From: Mycolicibacterium chubuense NBB4 | GTDB taxonomy: Bacteria > Actinomycetota > Actinomycetes > Mycobacteriales > Mycobacteriaceae | Reading direction: 5' to 3' | DNA length: 64,000 nt | Assembly (NCBI RefSeq): GCF_000266905.1 | Contig: NC_018027.1 | Location: 930,001-994,000, forward strand | Part shown: in pieces, positions 11,477 to 19,958 of the stretch | Position numbering within the stretch: position 1 is the first letter of the stretch | Layout of the letters: each line of letters starts with the position of its first letter | Notes under the pieces: generated by a model | The model's database searches: none | What the model was told of the DNA's origin: nothing | What the model saw: only the letters and a program-made list of their open reading frames with translations | Position numbers and translations under genes: made by a program

Positions 11477-12661
11477 GTGAGCACATCAGAGGCTTCCGGC
11501 GGCATCGTCATCGTCGGCGGTGGACTGGCCGCGGCGCGGACGGCCGAACAACTGCGCCGGTCCGAGTACGCCGGCGCGATCACCATCGTCAGCGACGAGG
11601 ACCACCTGCCCTACGACCGGCCGCCGCTGTCGAAAGAGGTGCTGCGCGCCGAGACGGACGACGTCACGCTCAAGCCCGCCGAGTTCTACGCCGACAACGA
11701 CATCACCCTGCGGCTCGGCAACGGCGCACGGTCGCTGGACACCGATGCCAGGACGCTGACGCTGGCCGACGGGACCACTCTGGGCTACGACGAGGTGGTC
11801 ATCGCAACGGGGCTGGTGCCCAAGCGTATTCGATCGTTTCCCGACCTGCCCGGCATCCACGTGCTGCGCAATTTCGACGAGAGCATGGCGCTGCGCAGGG
11901 AGGCCGACACGGCTCGGCACGCGGTGATCGTCGGGGCGGGGTTCATCGGTTGTGAGGTGGCTGCGAGCCTGCGCAAGCTCGGTGTCGACGTGGTGCTCGT
12001 GGAGCCGCAGCCCTCGCCGCTCGCCTCCGTGCTGGGGGAGAAGATCGGGGGCCTCGTCGCGCGGCTGCACCGTGCCGAGGGCGTCGACGTGCGTTGCGGC
12101 GTCGGGGTGTCCGGTGTCAGCGGCGACGACCGGGTGCGCACGGTGACGCTGAGCGACGGCACGGAACTCGACGCCGACATCGTCGTCGTCGGTATCGGTT
12201 CTCATCCGGCCACCGATTGGCTCGACGGCAGCGGGCTCGAGGTGGACAACGGGGTGGTGTGCGACGACGTCGGCCGTGCGAGCGCACCGCACGTCTGGGC
12301 CATCGGAGATGTGGCGTCGTGGCGCGACACCGTGGGAGGCCAGGTGCGCGTTGAGCATTGGAGCAACGTCGCCGACCAGGCCCGGGTGCTGGTGCCGGCC
12401 ATGCTCGGGCAGAAGGCGGCGTCGACGGTGTCGGTTCCCTACTTCTGGAGCGACCAGTACGACGTCAAGATCCAGGCGCTGGGCGAGCCCGAGGCCACCG
12501 ACACGGTGCACATCGTCGAGGACGACGGTCGCAAGTTCCTGGCCTACTACGAGCGCGACGGTGTGGTGGTCGGCGTCGTCGGCGGAGGCTTCCCGGGCAA
12601 GGTCATGAAGACCCGCGCGAAGATCGCCGCACGCGCCCCGATCGGCGACCTCCTGGGCTGA
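11477..12661 (+). CDS. FAD-dependent ferredoxin reductase (Rv0688-like)
   Basis: 394 residues. Two Rossmann motifs, GGGLAAARTAEQL (FAD) and VGAGFIGCEVAASL (NAD(P)H), plus the ATGLVPKR and AIGDVASW segments typical of putidaredoxin-reductase-like enzymes, and a C-terminal reductase domain ending GDLLG. It should reduce a ferredoxin that supplies P450s or oxygenases; the two P450 genes 14 kb downstream have no adjacent reductase and are possible clients. GTG start at 11477, preceded by a TAAAAA box 6 nt upstream. Followed by an unusual inverted repeat. Confidence 0.9.
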   Translation: MSTSEASGGIVIVGGGLAAARTAEQLRRSEYAGAITIVSDEDHLPYDRPPLSKEVLRAETDDVTLKPAEFYADNDITLRLGNGARSLDTDARTLTLADGTTLGYDEVVIATGLVPKRIRSFPDLPGIHVLRNFDESMALRREADTARHAVIVGAGFIGCEVAASLRKLGVDVVLVEPQPSPLASVLGEKIGGLVARLHRAEGVDVRCGVGVSGVSGDDRVRTVTLSDGTELDADIVVVGIGSHPATDWLDGSGLEVDNGVVCDDVGRASAPHVWAIGDVASWRDTVGGQVRVEHWSNVADQARVLVPAMLGQKAASTVSVPYFWSDQYDVKIQALGEPEATDTVHIVEDDGRKFLAYYERDGVVVGVVGGGFPGKVMKTRAKIAARAPIGDLLG

Positions 12662-12680
12662 GCCGAGTTCGATACCCCTC

Positions 12681-12743
12681 CGCCGAGACTGCTTCTGCTG
12701 CGGGGATTTTCGCGAATTTCGCTCAATGGTTGCAGTCTCGGCG
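12681..12743. repeat. 63-bp element bounded by a perfect 12-bp inverted repeat
   Basis: CGCCGAGACTGC (12681-12692) and GCAGTCTCGGCG (12732-12743) are exact reverse complements flanking 39 bp. It lies in the gap between the ferredoxin reductase stop and the 13E12 gene. It could be a large-loop terminator, but it lacks a T-run, so a small dispersed intergenic repeat is equally possible. Confidence 0.6.
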
Positions 12744-12797
12744 ATGGCCTGTCGATAACCGCCCGGCCTGTCAGTGGGCTGGGGAATAATCGCAAGT

Positions 12798-14321
12798 ATG
12801 TTCGACGGGCTGTTCGCGGGGCGGGACGAGGCCGCATTGATCGCTGCGATCGAACAGGCCGCCCGCGAGGAGTCCCAAGCCGCAGCGCGCAAGTCGGCGG
12901 CGATCGCCGAGTTGGTCCACTGCACCGTCGACGAAGACGACGCCCGCGGAGGCTGGGCGTTCGATCCGTGGAACAACACGGCCGCCCTGGTCGGGGCGGC
13001 GCTCGGGGTGAGCCCCAAGCGCGCTTCGGGGCAGATGCGGATCGCGCTGGCGCTGCGCGACCGCCTCCCCAAGATCGCTGCGCTGTTCTGCCAAGGCCGG
13101 CTGAGTACCCGGTTGATCTCCGAGCTCACGTGGCGCACGCAGCTGGTCTCCGATGATCTGGTGGCGGTGGTCGACGCCGCGCTGGCCGAGCGCGCGGCGA
13201 CGTGGGGCCCGCTGTCGGATACCAAGCTGACCGGCGCGATCGAGGCGGTGATCGAGCGGCATGATCCGGACGCCGTGCGCCGGGCGCAGGAGGTCATCCG
13301 CACCCGGGATGTGCACATCGGCGCCTGCGAGGATCCGAACGAGATCGCTGCGCTCTGGGGCCAGTTGTTGGCCTGTGACGCCGCGGCTCTGGAGGCACGC
13401 ATCACCGCGATGGTCAACGGCTTGTGCGACGCCGATCCGCGCCTGATGGGGGAGCGGCGCTCGGACGCGGTGGGGGCGATCGCACACGGTAACGAGTTCC
13501 TGGCCTGCCGCTGCGGTTCGGCTGACTGCGCCGCTGCCGGGCCGGCCAAGTCCAGCGTCGTCATCCGGGTGATCGCCGACCAAGCTGCCGTCGAGGCGGC
13601 CCAGGATCTGATCGCCCAGCAGGACGACGAGCGCGGCGAGGCCCCTTCGAATCACGCTGCGGGCGAACGAGACTCCGGGCTGGCACTGCTGCCCGGGGCG
13701 AAGGTGCTGCCCGTCGCAGCGTTGGCCGAGGCCATTCGAGGTGGGGCGGTGGTCAAGCCGTTGTGGGTCCCGGGCCCCGATCCCGAGCCGCAGTACCGCC
13801 CGTCGGCGAAACTGGCAGAGTTCGTCCGCACCCGCGACGTGTTCTGCCGCTACCCCGGCTGTGACGTGCGCGCCGAGCGTTGCGATATCGATCATGTCGT
13901 GCCGTGGCCGTACGGGCCCACGCACGCGTCGAACTTGAACTGCAAGTGCCGCGACCACCATTTGGCCAAGACGTTTTGGGACGGCTGGCGTGATACACAG
14001 CTGCCCGACGGCACGGTGATCTGGACGACTCCGGCGGGGCAGCGCTACACCACGCTGCCGGGCAGCCGGTTGTTCTTCCCGGCCTGGGACACCACCACCG
14101 CGGAGCTGCCTGTAATCGAGCCGCCGCCAACGGATCCCGATCGGACCGTGAAGATGCCGAGGCGGCGACGCACCCGCGCCGCCGACAACGCCGCGCGCAT
14201 CAAGGCCGAGCGTGAAGACAACGCCGCTCAACGCCGTCTCGGGCAGACTCCGCGGACCGCCGCGCAGACACCGCGGACCGAACACTCGCCCGACTACGGC
14301 GACGACCCGCCGCCGTACTGA
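12798..14321 (+). CDS. 13E12-repeat/DUF222 protein with C-terminal HNH endonuclease domain
   Basis: 507 residues from ATG (MFDGLFAGRD), the usual start of this family; an in-frame GTG at 12774 would add 8 residues. Residues ~1-310 are the DUF222/13E12 region. The C-terminus has an HNH nuclease motif, CRYPGCDVRAERCDIDHVV ... CRDHH, with zinc-binding cysteines and the catalytic DH pair, then a basic tail. The 13E12 family occurs in many copies in mycobacterial genomes and is suspected to be a mobile or selfish coding repeat. No transposase or att site is visible here. Confidence 0.88.
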   Translation: MFDGLFAGRDEAALIAAIEQAAREESQAAARKSAAIAELVHCTVDEDDARGGWAFDPWNNTAALVGAALGVSPKRASGQMRIALALRDRLPKIAALFCQGRLSTRLISELTWRTQLVSDDLVAVVDAALAERAATWGPLSDTKLTGAIEAVIERHDPDAVRRAQEVIRTRDVHIGACEDPNEIAALWGQLLACDAAALEARITAMVNGLCDADPRLMGERRSDAVGAIAHGNEFLACRCGSADCAAAGPAKSSVVIRVIADQAAVEAAQDLIAQQDDERGEAPSNHAAGERDSGLALLPGAKVLPVAALAEAIRGGAVVKPLWVPGPDPEPQYRPSAKLAEFVRTRDVFCRYPGCDVRAERCDIDHVVPWPYGPTHASNLNCKCRDHHLAKTFWDGWRDTQLPDGTVIWTTPAGQRYTTLPGSRLFFPAWDTTTAELPVIEPPPTDPDRTVKMPRRRRTRAADNAARIKAEREDNAAQRRLGQTPRTAAQTPRTEHSPDYGDDPPPY

Positions 14322-14328
14322 GCGGGGC

Positions 14329-15666
14329 TCAGAACTCCCCGAGGTAAAACCGGGCGCCCTGATCGTCGGTGCACAACGCCGTGGTGCCGTATGGCTGCCG
14401 CGACGGTTCGTCGATGACGGTGCCGCCGGCCTCCCGGACGCGCGCGACTGCGGCGTCGATGTCCTCGACCGTCCACATCGGCACGGTCACCGCGGTGTCG
14501 TTGCCGCCCGCGACGCCGGACATGGGGTGGGGTTCCTTGACCGCCCAGCCGTCGTCGACGCGACCGGGCTCGAAGCTCCAGAACAGCAGCCGGCTGTAGA
14601 AGCTCCGGAACGCCGCCGAGTCCGGCACCTGGTAGGTGATGTAGGACAGCTCACCGGGACCGGAACCGTTGAGTGCAGGCCGGGGCTGACCGGGCGTCGG
14701 GAGATACACCGCGAAGTCGAGACCTTGCGGGTCGGTGGCGCCGAGCACCGTCCCGAAGTCGAAGTGCTCGACGTCGTCGACGCGGCCGCCCGCAGCGAGA
14801 ATGCTTCGCCGCGCCCCGTCGAGATCGCTCACCGCATAGCAGCAGAAGAGCGTGTTCTTGCCGGGCACGGAGAAGATCCCGATGCGCTGGGCCGTGTTGG
14901 TCACCATGTGCGTCGCGGGGTCGTAGGTCCACCCGAGCACATGGCCGTAGAACGCGGCGGCCCGCTCGGCGTCCGGCGTCCACACCGAGACGTACCCGAC
15001 GTCACCGTGCTGAATGGGTACCGGCGAGCCCGTCATCGGCCCCGACAGCATCCAGCGGTGTCCGAAGGGGTCGATCAGCGCCGCCGTGCGCGTCCCATGG
15101 TCCTCGTAGGGCTCGCGCTGGACGTGCGCGCCACCCGCCCTGGCCCGCTCCAGCACCCGGTCCGTATCGGACACCGGCAGCATCAGGCTCACCGAAACAG
15201 CCTGTGGTGCCGGCGCTTTCACCCCGATCTCGGGGTACTCGTCGGCCAGGTAGAACACGCCTCCGGAGACGGCCAATTCGGCATGGCCGATGCGGCCGTC
15301 GTCCATCACGATGGGGTCGCCGACGAGTGTGGCACCGAAGGTGTCGACGTACCAGGAGATGGCCTGGCGTGCGTTGCGGACGGCCAGGTAGGGGACCGCG
15401 GCGGGCCGCGAATCAGATGACGCGGCGGGCCGCGAATCAGATGAAGCGGCGGGCCGCGGAACGGATGAAGCGGCGGGCCGCGTCAGCTCGGCGATCGTGG
15501 TGTCGGTGTTGCTCATCGTCACTCCTCGTGTTCGATCAGGTTGCTGCTCAAACAGATTCACGGCGGATTCGAGTCGCGACCGCAGGCGCGCCGCGAATGC
15601 CGGATCGGGCGCGACGGGGAGGTCGCCACCGCGCAGCACGTCGAACGGATCATCGTCGTCGATCAC
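14329..15666 (-). CDS. Multi-domain VOC (glyoxalase/bleomycin resistance-like) protein coupled to an ECF sigma factor
   Basis: 445 residues. The first ~50 (IDDDDPFDVLRGGD...) resemble the short acidic segment often encoded next to ECF sigma factors. A repeated RPAASSDS linker follows (DNA repeat 15398-15484), then three VOC betaalphabetabetabeta domains at about 90-215, 218-330 and 335-445. GTG at 15666 overlaps the sigma stop (GTGA) and has an AAGGAGG box. A second in-frame ATG at about 15515 has a GAGGAG box, so a shorter product lacking the leader may also be made. Substrate unknown; probably stress or detoxification related. Confidence 0.78.
   Translation of the reverse strand: MIDDDDPFDVLRGGDLPVAPDPAFAARLRSRLESAVNLFEQQPDRTRGVTMSNTDTTIAELTRPAASSVPRPAASSDSRPAASSDSRPAAVPYLAVRNARQAISWYVDTFGATLVGDPIVMDDGRIGHAELAVSGGVFYLADEYPEIGVKAPAPQAVSVSLMLPVSDTDRVLERARAGGAHVQREPYEDHGTRTAALIDPFGHRWMLSGPMTGSPVPIQHGDVGYVSVWTPDAERAAAFYGHVLGWTYDPATHMVTNTAQRIGIFSVPGKNTLFCCYAVSDLDGARRSILAAGGRVDDVEHFDFGTVLGATDPQGLDFAVYLPTPGQPRPALNGSGPGELSYITYQVPDSAAFRSFYSRLLFWSFEPGRVDDGWAVKEPHPMSGVAGGNDTAVTVPMWTVEDIDAAVARVREAGGTVIDEPSRQPYGTTALCTDDQGARFYLGEF
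15398..15484. repeat. 24-bp tandem repeat inside the VOC gene
   Basis: Three full 24-bp copies (15398-15421, 15422-15445, 15446-15469) and a partial fourth begin GCGGCGGGCCGCG. Copies 1 and 2 differ at one base; copy 3 has a few changes. On the minus strand they encode an 8-residue RPAASSDS-like unit in the linker between the acidic leader and the first VOC domain. The copy number is likely to vary between strains. Confidence 0.85.
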
Positions 15667-16187
15667 GGCATGCCTCCTTCCCGTTGCGGGTAGTGCGCTC
15701 GGAACGCGCGCCGCGCCCGAACCAGAAGCGCTTCCGTCGCGTGCACCGTGCGCCCGATCAGCTCGGCACACTCCGGAACCGAGCAGTCGTCCATGTAGCG
15801 CAGGGCCAGCACGGTGCGGTGCTGTTCCGGCAGCCGCGCGAGTACCTGTTCGGCGACGATGCGGTCCAGCTCGGCGTCCCAGCCGTCGGCGGGGTCATCC
15901 AATTCCGGAGGCTCGGCCACCGGAACGGAGAACCGGTCGTGGCGTCTGCGGTAGTGGTCGGCCAGCTTGTGGCGCGCCACTCCGATCAGCCACGGCACCG
16001 TCAGGGCCGGGGCGGAAGGCTTCCTGGCCGCGTCCATCGCGGCCAGGAATGTCTCCGAGGTGAGGTCCTCGGCCGTCCCGCGGTCGCCGCACCGCCTGAC
16101 GAAGTACCCGTACACCTGGGGGAGGGCTTCGTCGTACAGCGCGAGCACGGCCCGGGGGCCGGGTTCACCAACCGGTTCGGCGCTCAC
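15663..16187 (-). CDS. ECF-type RNA polymerase sigma factor
   Basis: 174 residues from a GTG start. Region 2 (LYDEALPQVYGYFVRRCGDRGTAEDLTSETFLAAM) and region 4 (LARLPEQHRTVLALRYMDDCSVPECAELIGRTVHATEALL) are both present; no region 1.1 or 3, as in group 4 sigmas. Residues between them are acidic. Its partner is the overlapping VOC protein rather than a recognisable zinc anti-sigma factor, so how it is controlled is unclear. It is separated from mftR by only 16 nt, on the same strand. Confidence 0.88.
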   Translation of the reverse strand: MSAEPVGEPGPRAVLALYDEALPQVYGYFVRRCGDRGTAEDLTSETFLAAMDAARKPSAPALTVPWLIGVARHKLADHYRRRHDRFSVPVAEPPELDDPADGWDAELDRIVAEQVLARLPEQHRTVLALRYMDDCSVPECAELIGRTVHATEALLVRARRAFRAHYPQREGGMP

Positions 16188-16203
16188 ACCCTTATCGTCG
16201 CCG

Positions 16204-16818
16204 TCAGGACCGAAACTCCGACACCCCGATTTCGAGATCGCTCAGACCCGACGCCAGCAGGTCGAAAGCGTCGCCCAGCGCGACGGGCAGGGACACCGCC
16301 TCGTCGGCCAGCCAGTTCTCGTAGGCCGCCAGCGCCACGGCGAGCATCGTCCAGGCCACCGTCTGCGGCACCAGCGCGTCGTCGGCCACACCCAGCCGGC
16401 CGGCTACGAACGCGGCCACCACCGCACGCCAACCCGCGTACATCGTCATCGAGTACGCCTGCAGCGCCTCGGTTTCCAGGATGAGGCGCATGCGCTGGCG
16501 GTGCCGTTCGGTGTCGTCGAAGGCGTTGAAGGCCAGCAGTGCGGTGCGCAGCGCGTCGCACATGGGCACACTCGGGTCCACGCCGGCCAGCAACTCGCGC
16601 ATGTGCTGGAGGTGGGCGTCGAAATCGCCCCAGGGCAGCGCGTTCTTCGACGGGTAGTAGCGAAAAAGGGTCCGGCGGGCGATACCGGCGGCGGCGGCGA
16701 CGTCGTCGACACTGACGTCGTCGAAGCCGCGCGCCATGAACAGGTCGATCGCGACGTCGCTGATGTGCTCCCAGCTCGTCGACCGGCGACGGCCCACGCG
16801 TGCCTTGGCGGCCTCCAT
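16204..16818 (-). CDS. mftR: Mycofactocin-system TetR regulator MftR
   Basis: 204 residues from ATG at 16818 (preceded by GGAAGGG); in-frame ATGs at 16836 and 16854 would add 6 or 12 residues. The HTH ([41 protein letters not shown]) is canonical TetR. Divergent from mftA with a gap of about 100 bp that should contain the operator. In M. smegmatis MftR represses the mft genes and releases DNA on binding long-chain acyl-CoA. The position next to mftA makes the assignment secure. Confidence 0.9.
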   Translation of the reverse strand: MEAAKARVGRRRSTSWEHISDVAIDLFMARGFDDVSVDDVAAAAGIARRTLFRYYPSKNALPWGDFDAHLQHMRELLAGVDPSVPMCDALRTALLAFNAFDDTERHRQRMRLILETEALQAYSMTMYAGWRAVVAAFVAGRLGVADDALVPQTVAWTMLAVALAAYENWLADEAVSLPVALGDAFDLLASGLSDLEIGVSEFRS

Positions 16819-16921
16819 CAGAATCCACCCTTCCATTTCGGCACCGGATGCCATATTGTTGCGACCTGCGTCACAAATGTCGAGACCCTACCCCTGGGTC
16901 ACCGGAGAGAAAGGCGAGATC

Positions 16922-17014
16922 ATGGAGCCGAATCAGCATGTCGAGAACGAAGAGCTGGTGACCGAGAGCCTGGTCGAAGAGGTCTCGATCGACGGGATGT
17001 GCGGGGTCTACTGA
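16922..17014 (+). CDS. mftA: Mycofactocin precursor peptide MftA
   Basis: 30 residues ending in the invariant tail IDGMCGVY. The last two residues, Val29 and Tyr30, are the ones converted by MftC into the cofactor core; the rest is an acidic leader recognised by MftB. ATG at 16922 is preceded by GAGAAAGG. Two bases separate its stop from the longest mftB start. The gene is short and easily missed, but the C-terminus is diagnostic. Confidence 0.97.
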   Translation: MEPNQHVENEELVTESLVEEVSIDGMCGVY

Positions 17015-17016
17015 GC

Positions 17017-17409
17017 ATGACGGCGCCGACGCCGACGAGCGCTCGCGCGAGGAGCATGATGCCGACGAGCGCTCGCGCGAGGAGCATGATGCCGACGAGC
17101 GCTCGCGCCAGGAGCGAGCGATCAGACTTCGACCCGGACCGAGGGTGGCGGATGCATCCGCAGGTGGCGGTGCGTCCGGAGCCGTTCGGCGCGCTGCTGT
17201 ACCACTTCGGGACCCGCAAGCTGTCGTTCTTGAAGAACCGGACGATCGTCGAGGTGATCAACTCGCTGGCCGATCACCCCGACGCTCGATCGGCGTGCCG
17301 CGCCGCGGGCGTCGGCGACGCCGAGCAGGCGCCGTACCTGCACGCCCTCGGCGTGCTCGTGGGGTCGAACATGCTCGTCGCGAAACAGGATGAAGGAGAC
17401 GATCGATGA
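17017..17409 (+). CDS. mftB: Mycofactocin chaperone MftB with repeat-extended N-terminus
   Basis: 130 residues from the first ATG. The conserved PqqD-like part begins near FDPDRGWRMHPQVAVRPEPFG and ends LVGSNMLVAKQ; it binds the MftA leader and presents it to the radical SAM enzyme MftC. The first ~35 residues are encoded by a triplicated 30-bp repeat (MMPTSARARS units) absent from the conserved domain. Further in-frame ATGs at 17056, 17059, 17086 and 17089 lie directly after AGGAG boxes supplied by the repeat, so the true start is uncertain. The stop overlaps mftC (ATGA). Confidence 0.9.
   Translation: MTAPTPTSARARSMMPTSARARSMMPTSARARSERSDFDPDRGWRMHPQVAVRPEPFGALLYHFGTRKLSFLKNRTIVEVINSLADHPDARSACRAAGVGDAEQAPYLHALGVLVGSNMLVAKQDEGDDR
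17031..17120. repeat. Three tandem copies of a 30-bp element at the start of mftB
   Basis: Copies lie at 17031-17060, 17061-17090 and 17091-17120. Each starts GCCGACGAGCGCTCGCGC; the first two continue into GAGGAGC-ATGATG, i.e. a ribosome-binding site plus start codons, and the third has diverged to CAGGAGCGAGCG. A near-identical single copy sits on the other strand just before fadE9 (63606-63631). The element therefore looks like a dispersed, RBS-bearing intergenic repeat. Confidence 0.9.
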
Positions 17410-18596
17410 CCCTTGCCGCACCGGTGCCCCGGCTGGTCGATCAGTTCGAGCGCGGTCTGGACGCGCCGATCTGCCTGACCTGGGAGCTGACCTACGCGTG
17501 CAACCTGTCCTGCGTGCACTGCCTGTCGTCGTCGGGCAAGCGTGATCCGCGCGAGCTGACCACTCGTCAGTGCATGGACATCATCGACGAACTCGAGCGT
17601 ATGCAGGTGTTCTACGTCAACATCGGTGGCGGCGAGCCCACGGTGCGGTCGGACTTCTGGGAGCTCGTGGACTATGCGACGGCCCACCACGTCGGGGTGA
17701 AGTTCTCCACCAACGGCGTGCGCATCACGCCCGAGGTCGCGGCGAAGCTGGCGGCCAGCGACTACGTCGACGTGCAGATCTCGCTGGACGGCGCCACCGC
17801 CGAGGTCAACGACGCGGTGCGCGGTCGGGGTTCGTTCGCGATGGCGACGCGCGCGCTGGAGAACCTGCGGGCCGCGGGCTTCACCGACGCCAAGATCTCG
17901 GTGGTGGTCACCCGCCACAACGTCGACCAGCTGGACGACTTCAAGGCGCTGGCCGACGCCTACGGCGCCACGCTGCGCATCACCCGGCTGCGTCCCTCGG
18001 GCCGCGGCGCCGACGTGTGGGACGAACTGCACCCCACTGCCGCCCAGCAGGTTCAGCTCTACGACTGGCTGGTGGCCCACGGCGAGCGAGTGCTCACCGG
18101 CGATTCGTTCTTCCATCTGTCCGGGCTGGGCGAGCCCGGTGCGCTGGCCGGATTGAACCTGTGCGGCGCCGGGCGGGTCGTCTGCCTGATCGATCCCGTC
18201 GGTGACGTCTACGCCTGCCCGTTCGCCATCCACGACACTTTTCTCGCTGGAAACATCCTCACCAACAACGGTTTCCAGAACGTTTGGCAGAACTCCGAAC
18301 TGTTCCGCGAATTGCGCGAGCCGCAATCGGCCGGCGCGTGCGGCAGCTGCGGGCACTACGACGCCTGCCGCGGCGGTTGCATGGCCGCGAAATTCTTCAC
18401 CGGCCTGCCGCTGGACGGCCCCGACCCGGAATGCGTCCAGGGTTACGGCGAACCGGCGTTGGCGCTCGACCGTGACAAGCCCAAGTCCAGCGTCGACCAT
18501 TCCCGCAGCGGTGGCCGCAACAAACCCCAGGGCCCGATTCCGCTCACTCTGCTGAGCGCCCCTCCGAAGAAATTCTGTAACGAAAGTCCGGTTTAG
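17406..18596 (+). CDS. mftC: Mycofactocin radical SAM maturase MftC
   Basis: 396 residues. The radical SAM cluster motif C-x3-C-x2-C is at Cys32, Cys36 and Cys39 (ACNLSCVHC), followed by a GGGEPTVR glycine-rich SAM site. A C-terminal SPASM domain with clustered cysteines (CGSCGHYDACRGGC) binds auxiliary Fe-S clusters. MftC oxidatively decarboxylates the C-terminal Tyr of MftA and then forms a Val-Tyr carbon-carbon crosslink. Start ATG overlaps the mftB stop. Confidence 0.97.
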   Translation: MTLAAPVPRLVDQFERGLDAPICLTWELTYACNLSCVHCLSSSGKRDPRELTTRQCMDIIDELERMQVFYVNIGGGEPTVRSDFWELVDYATAHHVGVKFSTNGVRITPEVAAKLAASDYVDVQISLDGATAEVNDAVRGRGSFAMATRALENLRAAGFTDAKISVVVTRHNVDQLDDFKALADAYGATLRITRLRPSGRGADVWDELHPTAAQQVQLYDWLVAHGERVLTGDSFFHLSGLGEPGALAGLNLCGAGRVVCLIDPVGDVYACPFAIHDTFLAGNILTNNGFQNVWQNSELFRELREPQSAGACGSCGHYDACRGGCMAAKFFTGLPLDGPDPECVQGYGEPALALDRDKPKSSVDHSRSGGRNKPQGPIPLTLLSAPPKKFCNESPV

Positions 18597-18601
18597 CTCA
18601 C

Positions 18602-19777
18602 ATGGCACGCGATACCTGGTTCGAGACCGTCGCCATCGCCCAGCAGCGGGCGAAGAAACGGCTTCCCAAATCCGCCTACTCGTCCCTGATCTCGGCTTCC
18701 GAGAAGGGCGTCACGGTCTCCGACAATGTCGAGTCGTTCGCCGAGCTCGGCTTCGCGCCGCACGTCATCGGCGCGACCGAGAAGCGTGAGATGGCGACGA
18801 CCGTTATGGGACAGGACATTTCCCTGCCGGTCGTGATCTCCCCGACGGGTGTGCAGGCGGTCGACCCCGAGGGCGAGGTGGCCGTTGCGCGGGCGGCCGC
18901 CGCGCGGGGCACTGCGATGGGCCTGTCGTCGTTCGCGAGCAAGCCCATGGAGGAGGTCACCGCCGTCAACGACAAGGTCTTCTTCCAGATCTACTGGCTG
19001 GGCGGCCGCGACGAGATCCTGGCCCGGATGGAGCGCGCCAGGGCCGCCGGGGCCAAGGGCCTGATCCTGACCACCGACTGGAGTTTCTCGCACGGTCGCG
19101 ACTGGGGCAGTCCGAAGATCCCGGAGCAGATGGACCTCAAGACCATGATCCGGATGTCTCCGGAGGTGATCACCAAGCCGCGGTGGTTCTGGAGTTTCGC
19201 CAAGCACATGCGGCCGCCGGACCTGCGGGTGCCCAACCAGGCGCGCCGAGGCGAGCCCGGCCCGACGTTCTTCGAGGCCTACGGCCAGTGGATGGGGACA
19301 CCGCCCCCGACCTGGGAGGATGTCGCCTGGCTGCGTGAGCAGTGGGGCGGCCCGTTCCTGCTCAAGGGCATGGTCCGCGTCGACGACGCCAAACGCGCTG
19401 TCGACGCCGGGGTTTCGGCGCTCACGGTGTCCAACCACGGCGGCAACAACCTCGACGGCACGCCGGCCGCCATCCGGTGCCTGCCCGCCATCGCCGACGC
19501 CGTCGGCGACCAGGTGGAAGTTTTGCTGGACGGCGGGATTCGGCGGGGCAGCGATGTGGTCAAGGCCGTTGCTCTGGGGGCCCGCGCGGTGATGATCGGA
19601 CGCGCTTATCTGTGGGGGCTGGCCGCCAACGGGCAGGCCGGAGTGGAGAACGTTCTCGACATTCTGCGCGGGGGGATCGACTCGGCGCTGATGGGTCTGG
19701 GCAAATCCTCCATCCACGAATTGACGCGTGAGGATCTCCTGATTCCCGACGGTTTCACCCGCACGCTGGGGGCTTGA
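18602..19777 (+). CDS. mftD: Mycofactocin FMN-dependent oxidase MftD
   Basis: 391 residues, an alpha-hydroxyacid-oxidase-fold flavoprotein. Visible hallmarks include SPTGVQAVDPEGE near the FMN site, TTDWSFSHGRDWG, and SNHGGNNLDGTPA with the active-site His. It deaminates the MftE product AHDP to the alpha-keto amide pre-mycofactocin (PMFT), which gives the cofactor its redox activity. Five nucleotides after mftC. Length matches mycobacterial MftD (lldD1/Rv0694). Confidence 0.95.
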   Translation: MARDTWFETVAIAQQRAKKRLPKSAYSSLISASEKGVTVSDNVESFAELGFAPHVIGATEKREMATTVMGQDISLPVVISPTGVQAVDPEGEVAVARAAAARGTAMGLSSFASKPMEEVTAVNDKVFFQIYWLGGRDEILARMERARAAGAKGLILTTDWSFSHGRDWGSPKIPEQMDLKTMIRMSPEVITKPRWFWSFAKHMRPPDLRVPNQARRGEPGPTFFEAYGQWMGTPPPTWEDVAWLREQWGGPFLLKGMVRVDDAKRAVDAGVSALTVSNHGGNNLDGTPAAIRCLPAIADAVGDQVEVLLDGGIRRGSDVVKAVALGARAVMIGRAYLWGLAANGQAGVENVLDILRGGIDSALMGLGKSSIHELTREDLLIPDGFTRTLGA

Positions 19778-19809
19778 CGGGCCACCCTCGCGGCGGTCGG
19801 ATCCGGCCC

Positions 19810-19853
19810 GCAGCGGGGCCGGGGGCGGTGGTGCTGGCGGGGCGCGGGGGGCT
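19810..19853 (+). other. G-rich tract between mftD and mftE
   Basis: The coding strand has runs of G4, G5, G4 and G6 within about 40 nt (from GGCCCGCAGCGGGG to GCGCGGGGGG). This could fold into a G-quadruplex with one long central loop, or act as a pause. It falls in the only sizeable gap (181 nt) inside the mft operon. Confidence 0.5.
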
Positions 19854-19946
19854 GGCGTGAACCGCCCGGCCCCCACCGCAGGACCTGCGGTGAAATCCGA
19901 TGCCACGCATGCGTCAACATTTGGCGCACGCCAGGTGAATTCGGCC

Positions 19947-19958
19947 TACCATCGTCGC
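19947..19958 (+). promoter_or_regulatory. Possible internal leaderless promoter for mftE
   Basis: TACCAT at 19947-19952 is a TANNNT box 6 nt before the GTG start of mftE at 19959. No ribosome-binding site precedes the GTG. No convincing -35 box at 17-18 bp is visible, which is common in mycobacteria. Together with the 181-nt gap it suggests mftEFG can be transcribed separately. Confidence 0.4.

Noticed and set aside
13272..14285. Long minus-strand frame (12771-14285) opposite the 13E12 gene
   Set aside because: No recognisable domains and fully overlaps the DUF222/HNH gene with clear motifs.
12798..14321. 13E12/HNH gene as part of a prophage or homing element
   Set aside because: No integrase, att site, intron boundaries or other phage genes are seen around it.
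17031..17120. Short CRISPR-like array in mftB
   Set aside because: Copies are directly adjacent with no spacers and encode part of MftB; no cas genes anywhere.
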